Of a stretch of 64,000 nucleotides of DNA, positions 42,848 through 52,898 are shown in pieces. Under the pieces are notes generated by a model, which saw only the letters and a program-made list of their open reading frames with translations, had not been told where the DNA came from and did not search any database. Location of the stretch: assembly GCA_024734495.1 (NCBI GenBank), contig JALMQS010000263.1:146532-210531 (forward strand). The letters are read 5' to 3'. The DNA comes from Forficula auricularia. Lineage: Eukaryota; Arthropoda; Insecta; Dermaptera; Forficulidae. Position 1 is the first letter of the stretch, and each line of letters starts with the position of its first letter. Position numbers and translations under genes: made by a program.

Positions 42848-43635
42848 ACCTGGAGCCACCGAGCGATGCATGGTAACCCCTGACCCCCCCCCCCCCCCCC
42901 CGAAACCACACACCTCGCCCCCACCACTGCACCCCCACTCCGTCCCACCCCACCACAACCGATCCTCCCACCCACGGATCCCCCACAACTGCACCCCACC
43001 CCGCACCCAGTTTTTGCATTTCTAGCTTTCTAATGGTCTACATTTTATGTGTATATTTGTTTACTCGTACACCAATTTGCCCACATTCGTTCAAATTGAT
43101 AAACATTTTAAAAAAATAAATAGGAAAAAAATAATAAAAAAATAATCGTATAGGATCTGAAATAAAAACATAAAATTAAATAAGATTTATTTTCAAGTTA
43201 TATAAAAAAAGCCACTTCAATCACTTTATTTGTAAACACACCTGTAGTGTTATGACTTAGATACCTGTTAATTAAAAACAAACAAAAAATTCCTAATTTT
43301 CATATAATATATTAAAATTTGCTATAACCTATTAGTGGGTTTTAAAATTAAAAAACCAATTAAAAATAAAAGATAATTGAAAAAAATGTAAACAAACTTT
43401 TTTATTGAGATTTTCATCTATCAATAATTACTTTAATTAAGAAAAGATCAATTAAGATGAAATTTGTCGAGGTCCAGACCTAGCCAGGTCGCTTTGTCAT
43501 CCTCAAACTTGTTAATAGAATTTGTTTCATCAAAATCGGTAGAGCCGTTTTCAAAATAGAACTAAGATACAAATATATATATAAATATACAATTACAATT
43601 ACATGTACAATTTTTGCTCGTTTAATAAGTGTAGA
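42848..43635 (-). mobile_element. Helitron-like element, copy 3, with poly-C tract
   Basis: Minus orientation: 5' TCTAC...TTATTAAACGAGC at 43635, 3' hairpin CATCGCTCGGTGGCTCCAGG at 42848. A tract of about 18 C with CCCCAC repeats lies at 42884-42995, giving G-rich sequence on the element strand. Confidence 0.6.
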
Positions 43636-43650
43636 TTAGCATTACATTAA

Positions 43651-43830
43651 TTATTCATAAATAAGTGTGGGCTTCTTGAATAAAGCCGCTACCTTATTGA
43701 TTTCCAAAGAAAATTCCTGAGGGTTAACCAATTTTGGTGCCAACTCATTGTAACAATGACAGAGTCTGAACACTGGATTTCTTTCAGGATGTCTACCAGT
43801 AGGCATCTCTGGATAGAATGGCATTATACC
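43651..43830 (-). pseudogene. Possible retrotransposon C-terminal fragment
   Basis: About 58 codons to a stop at 43651: MPFYPEMPTGRHPERNPVFR, LCHCYNELAPKLVNPQEF, then FKKPTLIYE. The composition and R-H-P-E-R...Y-N-x-L-x-P arrangement resemble the extreme C-terminus of some non-LTR RTs, but I cannot name the clade. An upstream in-frame stop shows truncation. Confidence 0.35.
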
Positions 43831-44096
43831 TACTTCTTAATGCATAATTTGGGCTATGTAGAGGAAAGAGGGCACCAAGCTACAATGCTCTAACATACAT
43901 CTAGCTACAATACCATAATATGGCCCCGTTTTACATTTAAACGGTATCCGAAAAAGGTGTTATAATACACTCATTATAAAACAGAAATAGAAAAAAAGGT
44001 ATTTTTGCATTGTTTTCATTACAGATTAAAAACCATTCTAAAAACTAATGAATAAATAAATAAAAATTAATAAATAATAAACGTTTCTCTCATATA

Positions 44097-44845
44097 CAGA
44101 GGGGTCCAAAAAAAATGTATCCACTGTTTAAAAGTCCATAACTTGCAAACTAATTGATGGAGTTGTCTCATTTTTGGTGAAAGTGTAGCTTAAAGTCCAA
44201 CTTAAAGATATCACTGTAGGTGTTCGAAATGGTCACCATTAACATCCACACACAAACGATGCCGCCGAACTGCACCACGAACTACTGACTGCAACGTGTT
44301 CAGTTGGATATTTGCACATGAATGTAAGATGGATTCTCGAAGTTCATCCAATGTGCGTGGCTTTTGTCGATAAACGACGTCCTTTAGTGTTCCCCACAGG
44401 TAAAAGTCCAGCGGAGTTAGGTCTGGGGAAAGTGGTGGATACTCCACAGCACCTGTGTGCATCTTTAACACAGCCTTCAAATTTGTCTCGAATGCGACGA
44501 ATCGTTAAACGTGTCGGTGGCTCTGTTTGATACACATTTCGCCATTGCCGTTGAACCTGTTTAATTTTTTCGTACTTAAAATACCACTTCAAAACTGATT
44601 TCCTTTGATCAAATGTAAGCCTTGCGCCATCCATGTTTACTCGAGTAACTAGGTGCAACTAAGAACAAAACACTGACTATCTGGCGACTGTCATCTGACA
44701 AAACAAAACAACGCAATACAACGCTTGTGTGTGCCACGATTGCCGGAACTACAAACTATTACACTACCAAAAATGAGACAACTCCGTCAATTAGTTTGCA
44801 AGTTATGGACTTTTAAACAGTGGATACATTTTTTGGACCCCTCTG
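44097..44845 (-). mobile_element. Tc1/mariner-type element, 80-bp TIRs, internally deleted
   Basis: TA at 44095-44096 and 44846-44847. Ends CAGAGGGGTCCAAAAAA, and the inverted repeat continues for about 80 bases with one mismatch and a 2-base indel. Contains both extremities of a transposase on the minus strand. Confidence 0.88.
44211..44658 (-). pseudogene. Tc1/mariner-type transposase, central deletion
   Basis: The N-terminal part (from about 44630) reads ARLTFDQRKSVLKWYFKYEK and LTIRRIRDKFEGC, a helix-turn-helix DNA-binding region. The C-terminal part, in another frame (to 44211), reads EYPPLSPDLTPLDFYLWGTL, where the D of PLDF aligns with the third catalytic acid, then TLDELRESILHSC. The first two catalytic acids and everything between are deleted, with a frame change at the join. 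Inactive but possibly mobilisable in trans, since the TIRs are intact. Confidence 0.82.
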
Positions 44846-44887
44846 TAGAATACTGTCGTTTACAGAAGCTTGAAATTATTTTCATTT

Positions 44888-45500
44888 TTACTTTATCCAA
44901 TGCAAAGCATGGGAGAAAGTATTGAAATCGCTCTCGTGGCAAGCGCGACTTCAAAGGGTCCTCAGGTAAAGACTACGGAACCCATAGACTCAATTAAGGT
45001 CACAAATTGAAGTATTCAATGAGATTGAATTTTAGCACGTGGCGGTTTTGCCAAAAATTACCTGGAATCTCGTCGAGAGGCCAAAAAGTGCCATTTTTTT
45101 TTGGAAGTGCGTGGGGATGTATGTATGTATGTATGTGTGTGTGTGTGTGTGTTATCGTTTTTTTCGTCCACGATTTTTTCCACACCTTTGCGCTGATTGA
45201 AATGAAATTGAAAACCTACCATTAGTTTAACAAAATGAAGCGCTGATTAGTTTTTGGTACATATCGGTCCACAAACATTAGTACTTTATTTCAGTACTTT
45301 TTTAGTTTTTTCTAAATATCTTGAAAATGACTTAACCAATTTTGAGGAAATTTAATATCCTAATTAAGTACCTTGGGGACCACAAAAAAGGTTAAATAAA
45401 GTTTTTAGTAAAATTATATTTTAAAGTACTTTACTCAAGAACATATTAATATTTCAAATGAATTTGGATAAAGTTTAGCAACGATCCGTTGCAGTTTATT
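44888..45500 (+). mobile_element. Family A element, copy 5
   Basis: TTTTTACTTTATCCAATGCA to GATCCGTTGCAGTTTATTTT; near full length with a (TATG)n/(TG)n microsatellite at 45117-45152 in the position of the GGAT repeat of copy 1. Confidence 0.75.
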
Positions 45501-46136
45501 TTTTTTTATAATTAATTTCCATCTTTTTTAATTTCATTTGAAATTCGGTTGTAAGCTTTACATTTTTGCCCTCTCTTCCCGATAAATGGGGGATTCGTTT
45601 TTCTCTTTGTATTAAGCAGTGATTTTATTGGATTTCAGTCAGATGAATTTACTTTGATGTTGCGGTCAAGAATGACTCGGTTCTCTATTTCTTATTTAGA
45701 GACTAACAAGATGATATTAAAAAAATAAAGTAAAAAAAAAAAGCTATTTCCTTTTCATAAATCAGATGAATTAGTCGGTTTGTGTGCAAAAGGGGACACA
45801 TATAGGTAATTATATCTACTGAATATATCTTTTGAAGGTTAAATTTTTATTCAAATCATCTTTAATTAATTATAACTATTTATTGAATACATCTCCAGCC
45901 TGCCATTTTGAATAACCCTCCGCCAAATAGATATTTCATTCCGATTTCTTTCTATACATGATGAGGAGTAAGATTTTCTCAGAAAAAAACAAAAATACCA
46001 TGCGTGAGATTTCGGACAAGTAGATATATGTAGTTCAGTCAAAAAATGCAACGTTTTGAAAACCACATTTTTTAATACTTGTCAATCAAGAATCTTGATA
46101 GAAATTATATATTGGTTAGCCTCTACCCATACTAAC
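45501..46136. other. No recognised feature
   Basis: AT-rich; a minus open frame at 45866-46066 has no recognisable motif. Confidence 0.35.
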
Positions 46137-46249
46137 AATGTCTTAGATTCACAAAGAGAAACAAAGAGGTTGTCCTCTGCTTGATGCAAATAAACATATA
46201 CACATATATATCAAGATGATATATCTGTATATATATTATTTATTTGTTT

Positions 46250-46288
46250 GAGACTATAGTTTCGAAGACTTGGTCTTCATCATCAGTC
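46250..46288 (-). ncRNA. Hammerhead ribozyme, complete core
   Basis: Minus strand: CTGATGA (46286-46280), stem II GAAGAC/GTCTTC with loop CAA, GAAA (46263-46260), minimal stem III C-TATA-G, and triplet GUC ending at 46252. One extra U precedes stem II. Stem I is only two sure pairs before an internal loop. All invariant core bases are present. Confidence 0.68.
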
Positions 46289-46537
46289 TTTCTTCAATTA
46301 TAAATGTTTTTCATGGAGTCAATATCATATGGATATTGAAAACTTGGTGTTCCTTCGTCACCGCTGGAAGGCTAGGAACTAACAAAGACATTCTCTCCGG
46401 GCTCATTCAAATATAACCATATGTTTCCCTTTCTCCTTTCTCCTTAGAAAGGAGGAATTTTTTTCCCTTTTTTTCCTTTTATCTTTTGTTAGCAAACATC
46501 TTAAGTAGATTACTATTGGATAATTCAATTTGGTTGT

Positions 46538-46864
46538 TCTTTTTTTTTTTTTTTTTTAATGCAATCGAATGCAAGAAGGGGTGCACCAGTAAAGATGCAG
46601 CCCCTATGGATCTCGAAAGACCCTTGCATTACCGAAGAGAAGAGAAAGTTGATTAAGTGAGAGGGTGTAGACGTAGGTGTCTATGCACTCCGGTTTTGAA
46701 GGTTTGAAGATTATAGGTGCTGGGAAAGATAGAGGCTGGGAGAGAGTTCCAGTTCCTTGAAGTCATGGGGATATATGTATTGGCGAATGAAGTGGTCCGG
46801 CACTTTTCTAGTTTGACCGCGAGAGAGTGTTGGGAGTCGGCAAAAACGTGTGCTGCGTGCAAAA
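46538..46864 (-). mobile_element. Jockey-like LINE 3' fragment inside the PLE
   Basis: Poly-T at 46540-46557 is its poly-A tail. The UTR and coding end match 19940-20225. Inserted in the PLE nuclease frame; no duplication could be defined. Confidence 0.72.
46653..46862 (-). pseudogene. Jockey-like RT extreme C-terminus
   Basis: About 69 codons: ADSQHSLAVKLEKCRTTSFA, NTYIPMTSRNWNSLPASIFP, ending HLRLHPLT. Very close to the 19581-20110 copy; only the last part of the protein remains. Confidence 0.7.
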
Positions 46865-47043
46865 CAGAGTTTTGAATTTCTATTGAATGATTTCAAAATT
46901 TCTAAAGATTCGATTGCGCTAATTAATTTTGGGTTCTTTTCTCCTTTTATTAATCTAATACCTTCTGGGAAGGAGTGATTGTTTGAATTTAAATGTTCTG
47001 CAAAATAAATGTTCTCCATGAAAAACATTTATAATTGAAGAAA

Positions 47044-47082
47044 GACTGATGATGAAGACCAAGTCTTCGAAAATATAGTCTC
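47044..47082 (+). ncRNA. Hammerhead ribozyme, near-complete
   Basis: CTGATGA 47046-47052, stem II GAAGAC/GTCTTC, GAAA 47069-47072, then ATATAGTC with cleavage base C at 47080. One C-to-A change after GAAA breaks the single inner pair of stem III. Mirror partner of 46250-46288. Confidence 0.62.
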
Positions 47083-47481
47083 AAACAAATAAATAATATA
47101 TATACAGATATATCATCTTGATATATATGTGTATATGTTTATTTGCATCAAGCAGAGGACAACCTCTTTGTTTCTCTTTGTGAATCAACAACTCTGCTAC
47201 TCTCGGCAAAATAAAAACTTTTCAATTAAATGTCTTAGATACTATATACGCAAATACTTGTATAGCCGGTGAGGGCTCTTGCCTAGATAGAGGGCCGCAA
47301 CACCCTTTGGTAGGGTGATCATATATTGACATAGTTAAAGTAGGACATTTGAAGTTTTATAATGCATCCCAGTAGAACAACACAGCTTAAAACTATACAA
47401 ATTGGTAGTAAAAAATCACAAAACACTAAAAATTGATAAGTAAATAATTAAAGATAAGAGTAAATAAATATTATATGTAAT

Positions 47482-47945
47482 TATTATCATTTCCGTCCAT
47501 AATTTAATTTATAATTTGAAAGTTTATATTGGGAAAATAAGGACAAGTTTTTTATGTGTGACTTTTTTATTTATCCACCAACATTTCGTCGACTTTGCCG
47601 ACTTCTTCAGGGCTTCAAATAGTCATATCAAACATTCGTCTAAATTTTCTCATTACCTTCGTTACCATTGAAGGCCATCAGAATACAATTTTCAAAAAAT
47701 ATTTGGCACATTCACAAAAAAAACACAATTCCTCTCTTCCCTCTTTTTTTGTGAATGTGCCAAATATTTTTTGAAAATTGTATTCTGATGGCCTTCAATG
47801 GTAACGAAGGTAATGAGAAAATTTAGACGAATGTGTGACATGATTATTTGAAGCCCTGAAGAAGTCGGCAAAGTCGGTGGATAAATAAAAAAAGTCACAC
47901 ATAAAAAACTTGTCCTTATTTTCCCAATATAAACTTTCAAATTAA
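47482..47945. mobile_element. PLE-like foldback F2, 10-bp TSD
   Basis: Flanked by TATATGTAAT at 47472-47481 and 47946-47955. Arms of about 200 bases (TTGAAAGTTTATATTGGG with its complement). The left arm holds a hammerhead core; the right arm has lost about 11 bases across the GAAA region. Confidence 0.72.
47584..47610 (-). ncRNA. Hammerhead-like motif in F2
   Basis: Minus: CTGAAGA (47610-47604), stem II GTCG/CGAC, GAAA (47587-47584), then TGTTGG. GUU triplet, with two GC pairs at the start of stem I (GCC/GGT). Core bases present. Confidence 0.55.
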
Positions 47946-48086
47946 TATATGTAATATTCATTTACTGTGAGTTAAGGATTCTTGGTCAATTGTTTCACAT
48001 TAAAATTTAAAAAAAAATTAAAAGATATCAACCAACTCCATCTTCCAGGAAGTACAGAGAATAATTTAAATTATTTTCTGTAGTTC

Positions 48087-48113
48087 CTGAAGATAGGTTG
48101 ATAGGCCGAAATA
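48087..48113 (+). ncRNA. Hammerhead-like core in F1 copy 4
   Basis: CTGAAGA 48087-48093, weak stem II GGTT/GGCC (GU pairs), GAAA 48108-48111, then an AT run. Probably inactive. Confidence 0.35.
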
Positions 48114-48137
48114 TATATATTGAAAAATTTACATCTT

Positions 48138-48674
48138 TTAATTTTTACTTTATCCAATGCGAAGCATGGAGAAAGTATTGAAATCGGTCTGGAAGCAAGC
48201 GCAACTTCAAAGGATCCTCAGGTAAAGACTACGAAACCCATGGACTCAATTAAAGTCACAAATTGTAGTATTCAATTAGGTTGAGTTGTTTACCATAAAA
48301 GAATTTAGTCTTTTTGATTTTAAGTCGATTCTTCGACGTTTTCAGTAGAGGTTGTCATTAATAGTCAAAACATCAAAGATGGAATGCAATAAGGTTATTC
48401 CTCTAGTATTAGATAAGAATCGATTGTTATTTTTGATTTTAAGTCGATTCCTCCATGTCTTCAGCAATTGTTACCAATAATAATCGAAGCGTCAAAAATC
48501 AAATGTAGAATGGTTATTTCTCGACTGTTAAATGAGAATCATTCCCTATTTTTAAATTTATGTCAACATGGACTGCAAATAGCAAGTGATATCTGATTAA
48601 TAATAAAGGAATAAACATATTAATATTTCAAATGAATTTGGATAAAGTTTAGCAACGATCCGTTGCAGTTTATT
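48138..48674 (+). mobile_element. Family A element, copy 6, rearranged
   Basis: Begins TTTACTTTATCCAATGCGAA, jumps to one arm of the palindrome seen in copy 1 (TTTTTGATTTTAAGTCGATT), and ends GATCCGTTGCAGTTTATTTT. Confidence 0.7.
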
Positions 48675-48822
48675 TTAATTTTAATGTGAAACAAATGACC
48701 AAGAATCCTTAACTCATAGTAAATAGAATGTTACATATAATATTTATTTACTCTTATCTTTATTAAAGATGTTTCACCTTGCACCAACACTACAATCTCT
48801 ACTAATTATTGAGTAAATAATT

Positions 48823-49525
48823 TTAAATTGATATAGGATACACTACTCTTGTTGTTTTAAATACTACTCTATGTTACAACTGTACCCAATATTTAATATA
48901 AAAATATGAAAAATAGTTTATTGTTATTATTAATGACTACCTATACTAAATTGTGAAAGTAGGACATTTCTGTTAGGCGGTAGGACAAAAGGTTTAATTG
49001 TAGGACATATTCTCCCAAAGTAGGACGGGTGGTCACCCTCCTTTAGGCCTTGCCAATCAATTCCATTGATAAGCACGCACTCGAGAAGACTGAAAAATAT
49101 GCCAGAACCAAACACACATGTTGCTTAACTTGGGTGATCCTTTGCGAACTGGTGATTGGAACATCCAAAGGACGTTGACAATAGGCGTATGCACCTAGTG
49201 GCAGGAGAAGTTTTTTCCCCATATATGGCTTGTAAAGAGGCTGAATTCTAAATAAAATATTGGTAATTATTATTATTTTTTTTTTTGAAATTGTTATTAA
49301 ATTCGCCTTCCTCCTGAAGGGGTAAAAGGTGTCTCTTCGAAATTTATAGGAGGGAGGGATTTTTCACTCTTGTCCGCCTTAGAAAATGGCCCCCAGGCCC
49401 CTCTTTTCCATTTGCCACTCTGAGCAAGGCTCAGGGCCCCACGATCCATGGGGCCCCACATTACTTACTAGGAACTAATTTATTTTAATATCGATCATTG
49501 TTCGCATCCATAATAAAATATCTAA
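48823..49525. other. Unassigned, with GC-rich hAT-like fragments
   Basis: CAGGGCCCCACGATCCATGG near 49434, and GGGGCCTCGTCATCCTAAAG at 50900 on the other side of the inverted-repeat element, may be ends of an older hAT element. Otherwise featureless. Confidence 0.3.
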
Positions 49526-50870
49526 AAGGATCATAAGGATTTGGACCAGAATTTAAACCAAACGCAAAGTTTCTTAATTAAATGGGCCAAACGTTTCGTC
49601 ACTGATTAGCTACTTCCTCCGTGGCTGAAATAGTGAAAAAATGAAAATGTGTTTGATTCGTGAATTGACCGAAAGAGGCTGACACGAGTAGTTACTTGGT
49701 TCAATATCAAATAAAGCGTTTCTTGAAAATAGGGTACCGCGACATTTCAGCCCCCGACAAAATATCCCCGACAAAATATCCCAAGGACAAAATATCCCCC
49801 GACATAATATCTTCTGACAAAATATTCCCCAGTATAAGGGAGAATACAAAAGAGATTAAGTGAGAAGCTTATAATCATAGTTTTGAATAATATAAACAGA
49901 CTTTCATATTTTGGCGGCTAATTAGCCGTTTGAAAGTGCTGCTGTCTGTCGTTAGATTTTCTAGCTAACAATTTATTATTTTTACTATCTATAATATAGT
50001 ATTTATCATCTATATTTACTTATTTATCGTCTATGTTTACATTACACAATTATTGATTGTTTGTTAAAAGTGTTATTAATCATTATCGTTATTAATTATT
50101 ATTATAATATTGGGCGAAAATATAGCGCCCCAAACACACCCCGCCCGACGATTGGCTGGTTCGGTTTTCAATGTGTGTTTGATTAGAAAAAAATGGGAGC
50201 CCCAAACACACCCCTCCCGACGATTGGCTGGTTCGGTTTTCAATGTGTGTTTGATTAGAAAAAAAAAATGAGAGCCCGAAACACACCCCGCCCGGACTAA
50301 ACTTTCGGAGGTTCGGTTAATATATATTCAATTCGGCTCGGTTGAATATATATTAACCGAACCGGAGTCGATTTGCAAGATTCACGAGGGGAAGGGTTTT
50401 TTGTCATGAGATATTTTGTCGGGGGATGTTTTGTCGGGGGCTGAAATGTCGCGGAATCGAAAATAATAGATTTAATGGTGGATGAGAGATTTTTATTCAA
50501 TTTTTTGATTTTTTATATAATTGTTATAAGCGAAGAAACAATTACAATTGCTTTTTTAATGTTTTATATTGTCTTGATAACAAATTGAATGATTCGGTGA
50601 AAACATACTCTTTGAATCATCTTTCTTGTAGTTATCACACCTGACAAAATAAGTTTATAAAATGAAGTAAAAACTAACCCAATCCCTAAACTATTGTACT
50701 AATGTAAAAAACTTGAAATAATTAATAAAATTGTCTTGTTTTCACTATTTCAGCTACCGAAGAAGTCCCGAATCAGTGACGAAACGTTTGGCCTATTTGA
50801 TAAAAAAAAAAAAAAAAAAAAAGAAACTTTGCGTTTGATTTAAATTCTTGTCCAACTCCCTAAGATCCTT
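49526..50870. mobile_element. Long inverted-repeat element, about 120-base arms
   Basis: The left arm AAGGATCATAAGGATTTGGA through the GTTTCGTCACTGATTAGCTA region is inverted at 50740-50870. Each arm holds a hammerhead-like remnant (GACGAAACGTTTGG with a CCGAAGA or GGAGGAA core variant) that lacks the consensus. Inside: clustered GACAAAATATCCC repeats at 49745-49815 and inverted at 50400-50445, and a 75-base direct repeat at 50127-50280 with CGACGATTGGCTGGTTCGG. Confidence 0.65.
50310..50363. repeat. Perfect 22-bp hairpin
   Basis: Arm 50310-50331 (starting GGTTCGGTTAATATATATTC) pairs perfectly with 50342-50363 around a 10-base loop TTCGGCTCGG. Confidence 0.85.
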
Positions 50871-51444
50871 AAAAAAAAACTTTGCATTTCTTTTAGAGGG
50901 GCCTCGTCATCCTAAAGTGCCCAGGGCCTCTGATCGGTTAAGAAAAGTTTTTAGGATAATCTCTTACCTTTGACGGCCTTAATGAGCAATTGACGAGAAA
51001 AAAAACCGATTTATATTTTTCAAACATTTTTTATAAAACTGCAACAACATTATATCATGTGAAAGACATTGCAAATGAAGAAAAATGATGGGATGCTTTG
51101 GAGGACAAAGATGTGACATATTTCATTTTTTTTTTTTTTTTTTTTGTTAACATGAGAAGGCATTCCAATGTAGAACTGTCAATAAAGAAAGTTCCTTTTC
51201 ATTTAACGCCAAAATGAATTAGACAAGAGATAAAGACAGACAGACGGCCCTCTCTTTCATTTAATCGAAAATGGAAATAAATTTCAATTAAAATCATATA
51301 GACAGTTTGAAAATGCATTTATTCGTTTGAAATTGATTTCCAAACATAATAATATATATACTCCAAAGTGAAATTTTTAATTTCTTATTGTCAAGTTTCG
51401 TTGTTTAATTTTCTTCCAATGATTATAACATATTATTTATAGAT
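50871..51444. other. No recognised feature
   Basis: Poly-T run near 51127 and otherwise AT-rich; nothing supported. Confidence 0.35.
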
Positions 51445-51507
51445 TTTAGGTTAAAAATAAAAAATGAGATTCATATTTTTAAATAAATAATTTTAAATTT
51501 ATTTCTA

Positions 51508-51546
51508 GAGACTATGTTTCTGAAGGCATTGCCTTCATCATCAGTC
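51508..51546 (-). ncRNA. Hammerhead ribozyme, complete core
   Basis: Minus: CTGATGA (51544-51538), stem II TGAAGGC/GCCTTCA (seven pairs, loop AAT), GAAA (51520-51517), C-ATA-G, and triplet GUC ending at 51510. Stem I short. This stem II is the best paired in the window. Confidence 0.65.
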
Positions 51547-51670
51547 TATCATGTAGTTACAAATTAAGATTTATACATTGAAAATTTTGAAATATATATA
51601 TATATATATATTTTTCAAAATTTTCAATGTATAAATCTTAATTTGTAACTAATTTGAAATATTTATGATA

Positions 51671-51710
51671 GACTGATGATGAAGGCAATGCCTTCTTGAA
51701 ACTATAATTC
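51671..51710 (+). ncRNA. Hammerhead ribozyme, damaged partner
   Basis: CTGATGA 51673-51679, stem II GAAGGC/GCCTTC, an extra T before GAAA (51698-51701), and ATTC in place of GUC. Sequence partner of 51508-51546. Confidence 0.5.
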
Positions 51711-51778
51711 TAGAAAGAATTAAAAATTCATTTTATTTAAAAAACAGAAGATTCTCTCATTTTATTTTTAACCTAAAA

Positions 51779-52290
51779 TAAAAACAATTCTGTTACCATC
51801 GACAGTGAAATCTTTTATTCAACTAATATTTATAGATTGTTCTATTCTGCGCAATAATATCTCTATTAATATCTATCCGATTCTATTCCCACAATTGCAC
51901 CTCTAAATTTTAAAAATTTCTGTTTTTGACGTCATTATAACTAAACTGCCGGCCAAAAAAATTTAGATTTTTTTAAAATAACTAATTAAAAGTATTTTTA
52001 ATGCAATGAAATTGAATAAACTTTTAATATGATATTTTTTTAACCTTTCCTAATAAGTGTAACATAAATTTAAAACATTTTATTTAAAAATTACAATTTA
52101 AATGAAATAAAAGCGGATAATTTGATATTTATCGATTTTTGATGAAATCTAATATCCTTATTATAATCTTTCAATCCCTGTTTTTCTTTTGATAATATGC
52201 TTGAAATCCATTATTTGAGTGTCTTTTCGACTAAACACATCCAAATTATGCCGCTTAGCATTACAGATTCTGCGAAAGCCGTTGCGTTAA
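51779..52290. other. Host-like AT-rich flank of the piggyBac element
   Basis: Nothing recognised; ends with TTAA at 52287-52290, the piggyBac target. Confidence 0.4.
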
Positions 52291-52402
52291 CCCTGCTGTA
52301 CTGTTGGGGTCTTTTTGACCCCAAATGGATTTAATTCTGCCGTAGATTCTTTAATTAGTTAGATATTTCATTGAGGCTTCTTGACTTTGTTTATATTATC
52401 AT

Positions 52403-52617
52403 TTTTTTTTTATTTAATGTCACCGGGAACAAAACCCATTTAGACAGCACATAAGTAGAGTGTTAGTAGGGTTAGTGAGGGAGCCGAGTTTTCAGCCGGT
52501 AGAAATTTTTATTTGCCAGCCAGGATCGAACCCCGGACCTCCACTCCAACATCGTCATAATCGATCGATGCCGAAGCGAGGCCAGCGCGTTAGCTGACTG
52601 AGCTACCCGGCTTCCCC
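52403..52617 (-). mobile_element. tRNA-derived SINE, 11-bp TSD
   Basis: Flanked by TATATTATCAT at 52392-52402 and 52618-52628. Minus strand begins GGGAAGCCGGGTAGCTCAG with box A, then box B GGGGTTCGATCC, a tRNA-unrelated body with ACCGGCTGAAAACTCGGCTC, and a poly-A tail. Confidence 0.88.
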
Positions 52618-52898
52618 TATATTATCATATATTTTATAAATAATTAAAAAAATTAAATTTTTTTTTTTTTTTTTTTTTTTACATTTGTTACATTCGTATC
52701 GTTTGGGGTCGTTTTCAATCCCATATACTAATAGAATATTATTTATTAAGGAAATAGCTTTTTTCACATTTACATTTACATTACATTTTTCACAAAATAT
52801 TTTGACAAATAAGCAATTTTAAATAATAAAATAAAAACATTTTTTTTTCTATATAAAGTTCGCTGTCTCGTCTATTTTTATGTATTTCTATAGCGAAG

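Larger units (their letters stand above)
46479..47010 (-). pseudogene. Penelope-like GIY-YIG endonuclease C-terminal remnant, LINE-interrupted
   Basis: Minus frame reads FAEHLNSNNHSFPEGIRLIK, GEKNPKLISAIESLEIL, KSFNRNSKLC, matching the nuclease tail of the copy at 17041-17371. The frame is broken at 46864 by the LINE fragment and resumes near 46537 with the QPNWIIQ-encoding region to a stop at 46479. The IYVGKT catalytic part is missing. Confidence 0.72.
46149..47228 (-). mobile_element. Penelope-like element F4, copy 2, 12-bp TSD
   Basis: Flanked by AATGTCTTAGAT at 46137-46148 and 47229-47240. About 170-base inverted terminal repeats (46149-46320 with 47025-47200), each with a hammerhead motif facing outward. 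Inside is a GIY-YIG remnant on the minus strand, interrupted by a LINE fragment. Confidence 0.85.
47450..48811. mobile_element. Foldback family F1, copy 4, with two nested elements
   Basis: Flanked by AGTAAATAATT at 47439-47449 and 48812-48822. Left end AAAGATAAGAGTAAATAAAT, right end TTTCACCTTGCACCAACACT. Interrupted by F2 (47482-47945) and family A (48138-48674). Confidence 0.72.
47311..49045. mobile_element. Possible hAT-like element ends around the 47-49 kb nest
   Basis: TAGGGTGATCATATATTG at the left and GGTGGTCACCCTCC at the right form a weak inverted pair, with repeated GTAGGACA phrases on the right side. Flanks CCCTTTGG and CCTTTAGG do not match exactly. Confidence 0.3.
51445..51778. 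mobile_element. PLE-like palindrome F5 with two hammerheads
   Basis: Ends TTTTAGGTTAAAAATAAAA and its complement; arms meet at a central (TA)n near 51590-51611. A hammerhead lies in each arm, facing outward. A target duplication was not resolved. Confidence 0.7.

Noticed and set aside
42720..43025. Proline-rich open frame across the poly-C tract
   Set aside because: Low-complexity translation of a C-rich tract in a Helitron-like element; the same effect occurs at 53881-54300.
45866..46066. 66-codon minus-strand frame
   Set aside because: No family resemblance and no flanking splice or repeat structure to support it.
49575..49640. Hammerhead in the left arm of the 49.5-kb element
   Set aside because: The CUGANGA box is replaced by GGAGGAA-like sequence; only the GACGAAACG side is kept.
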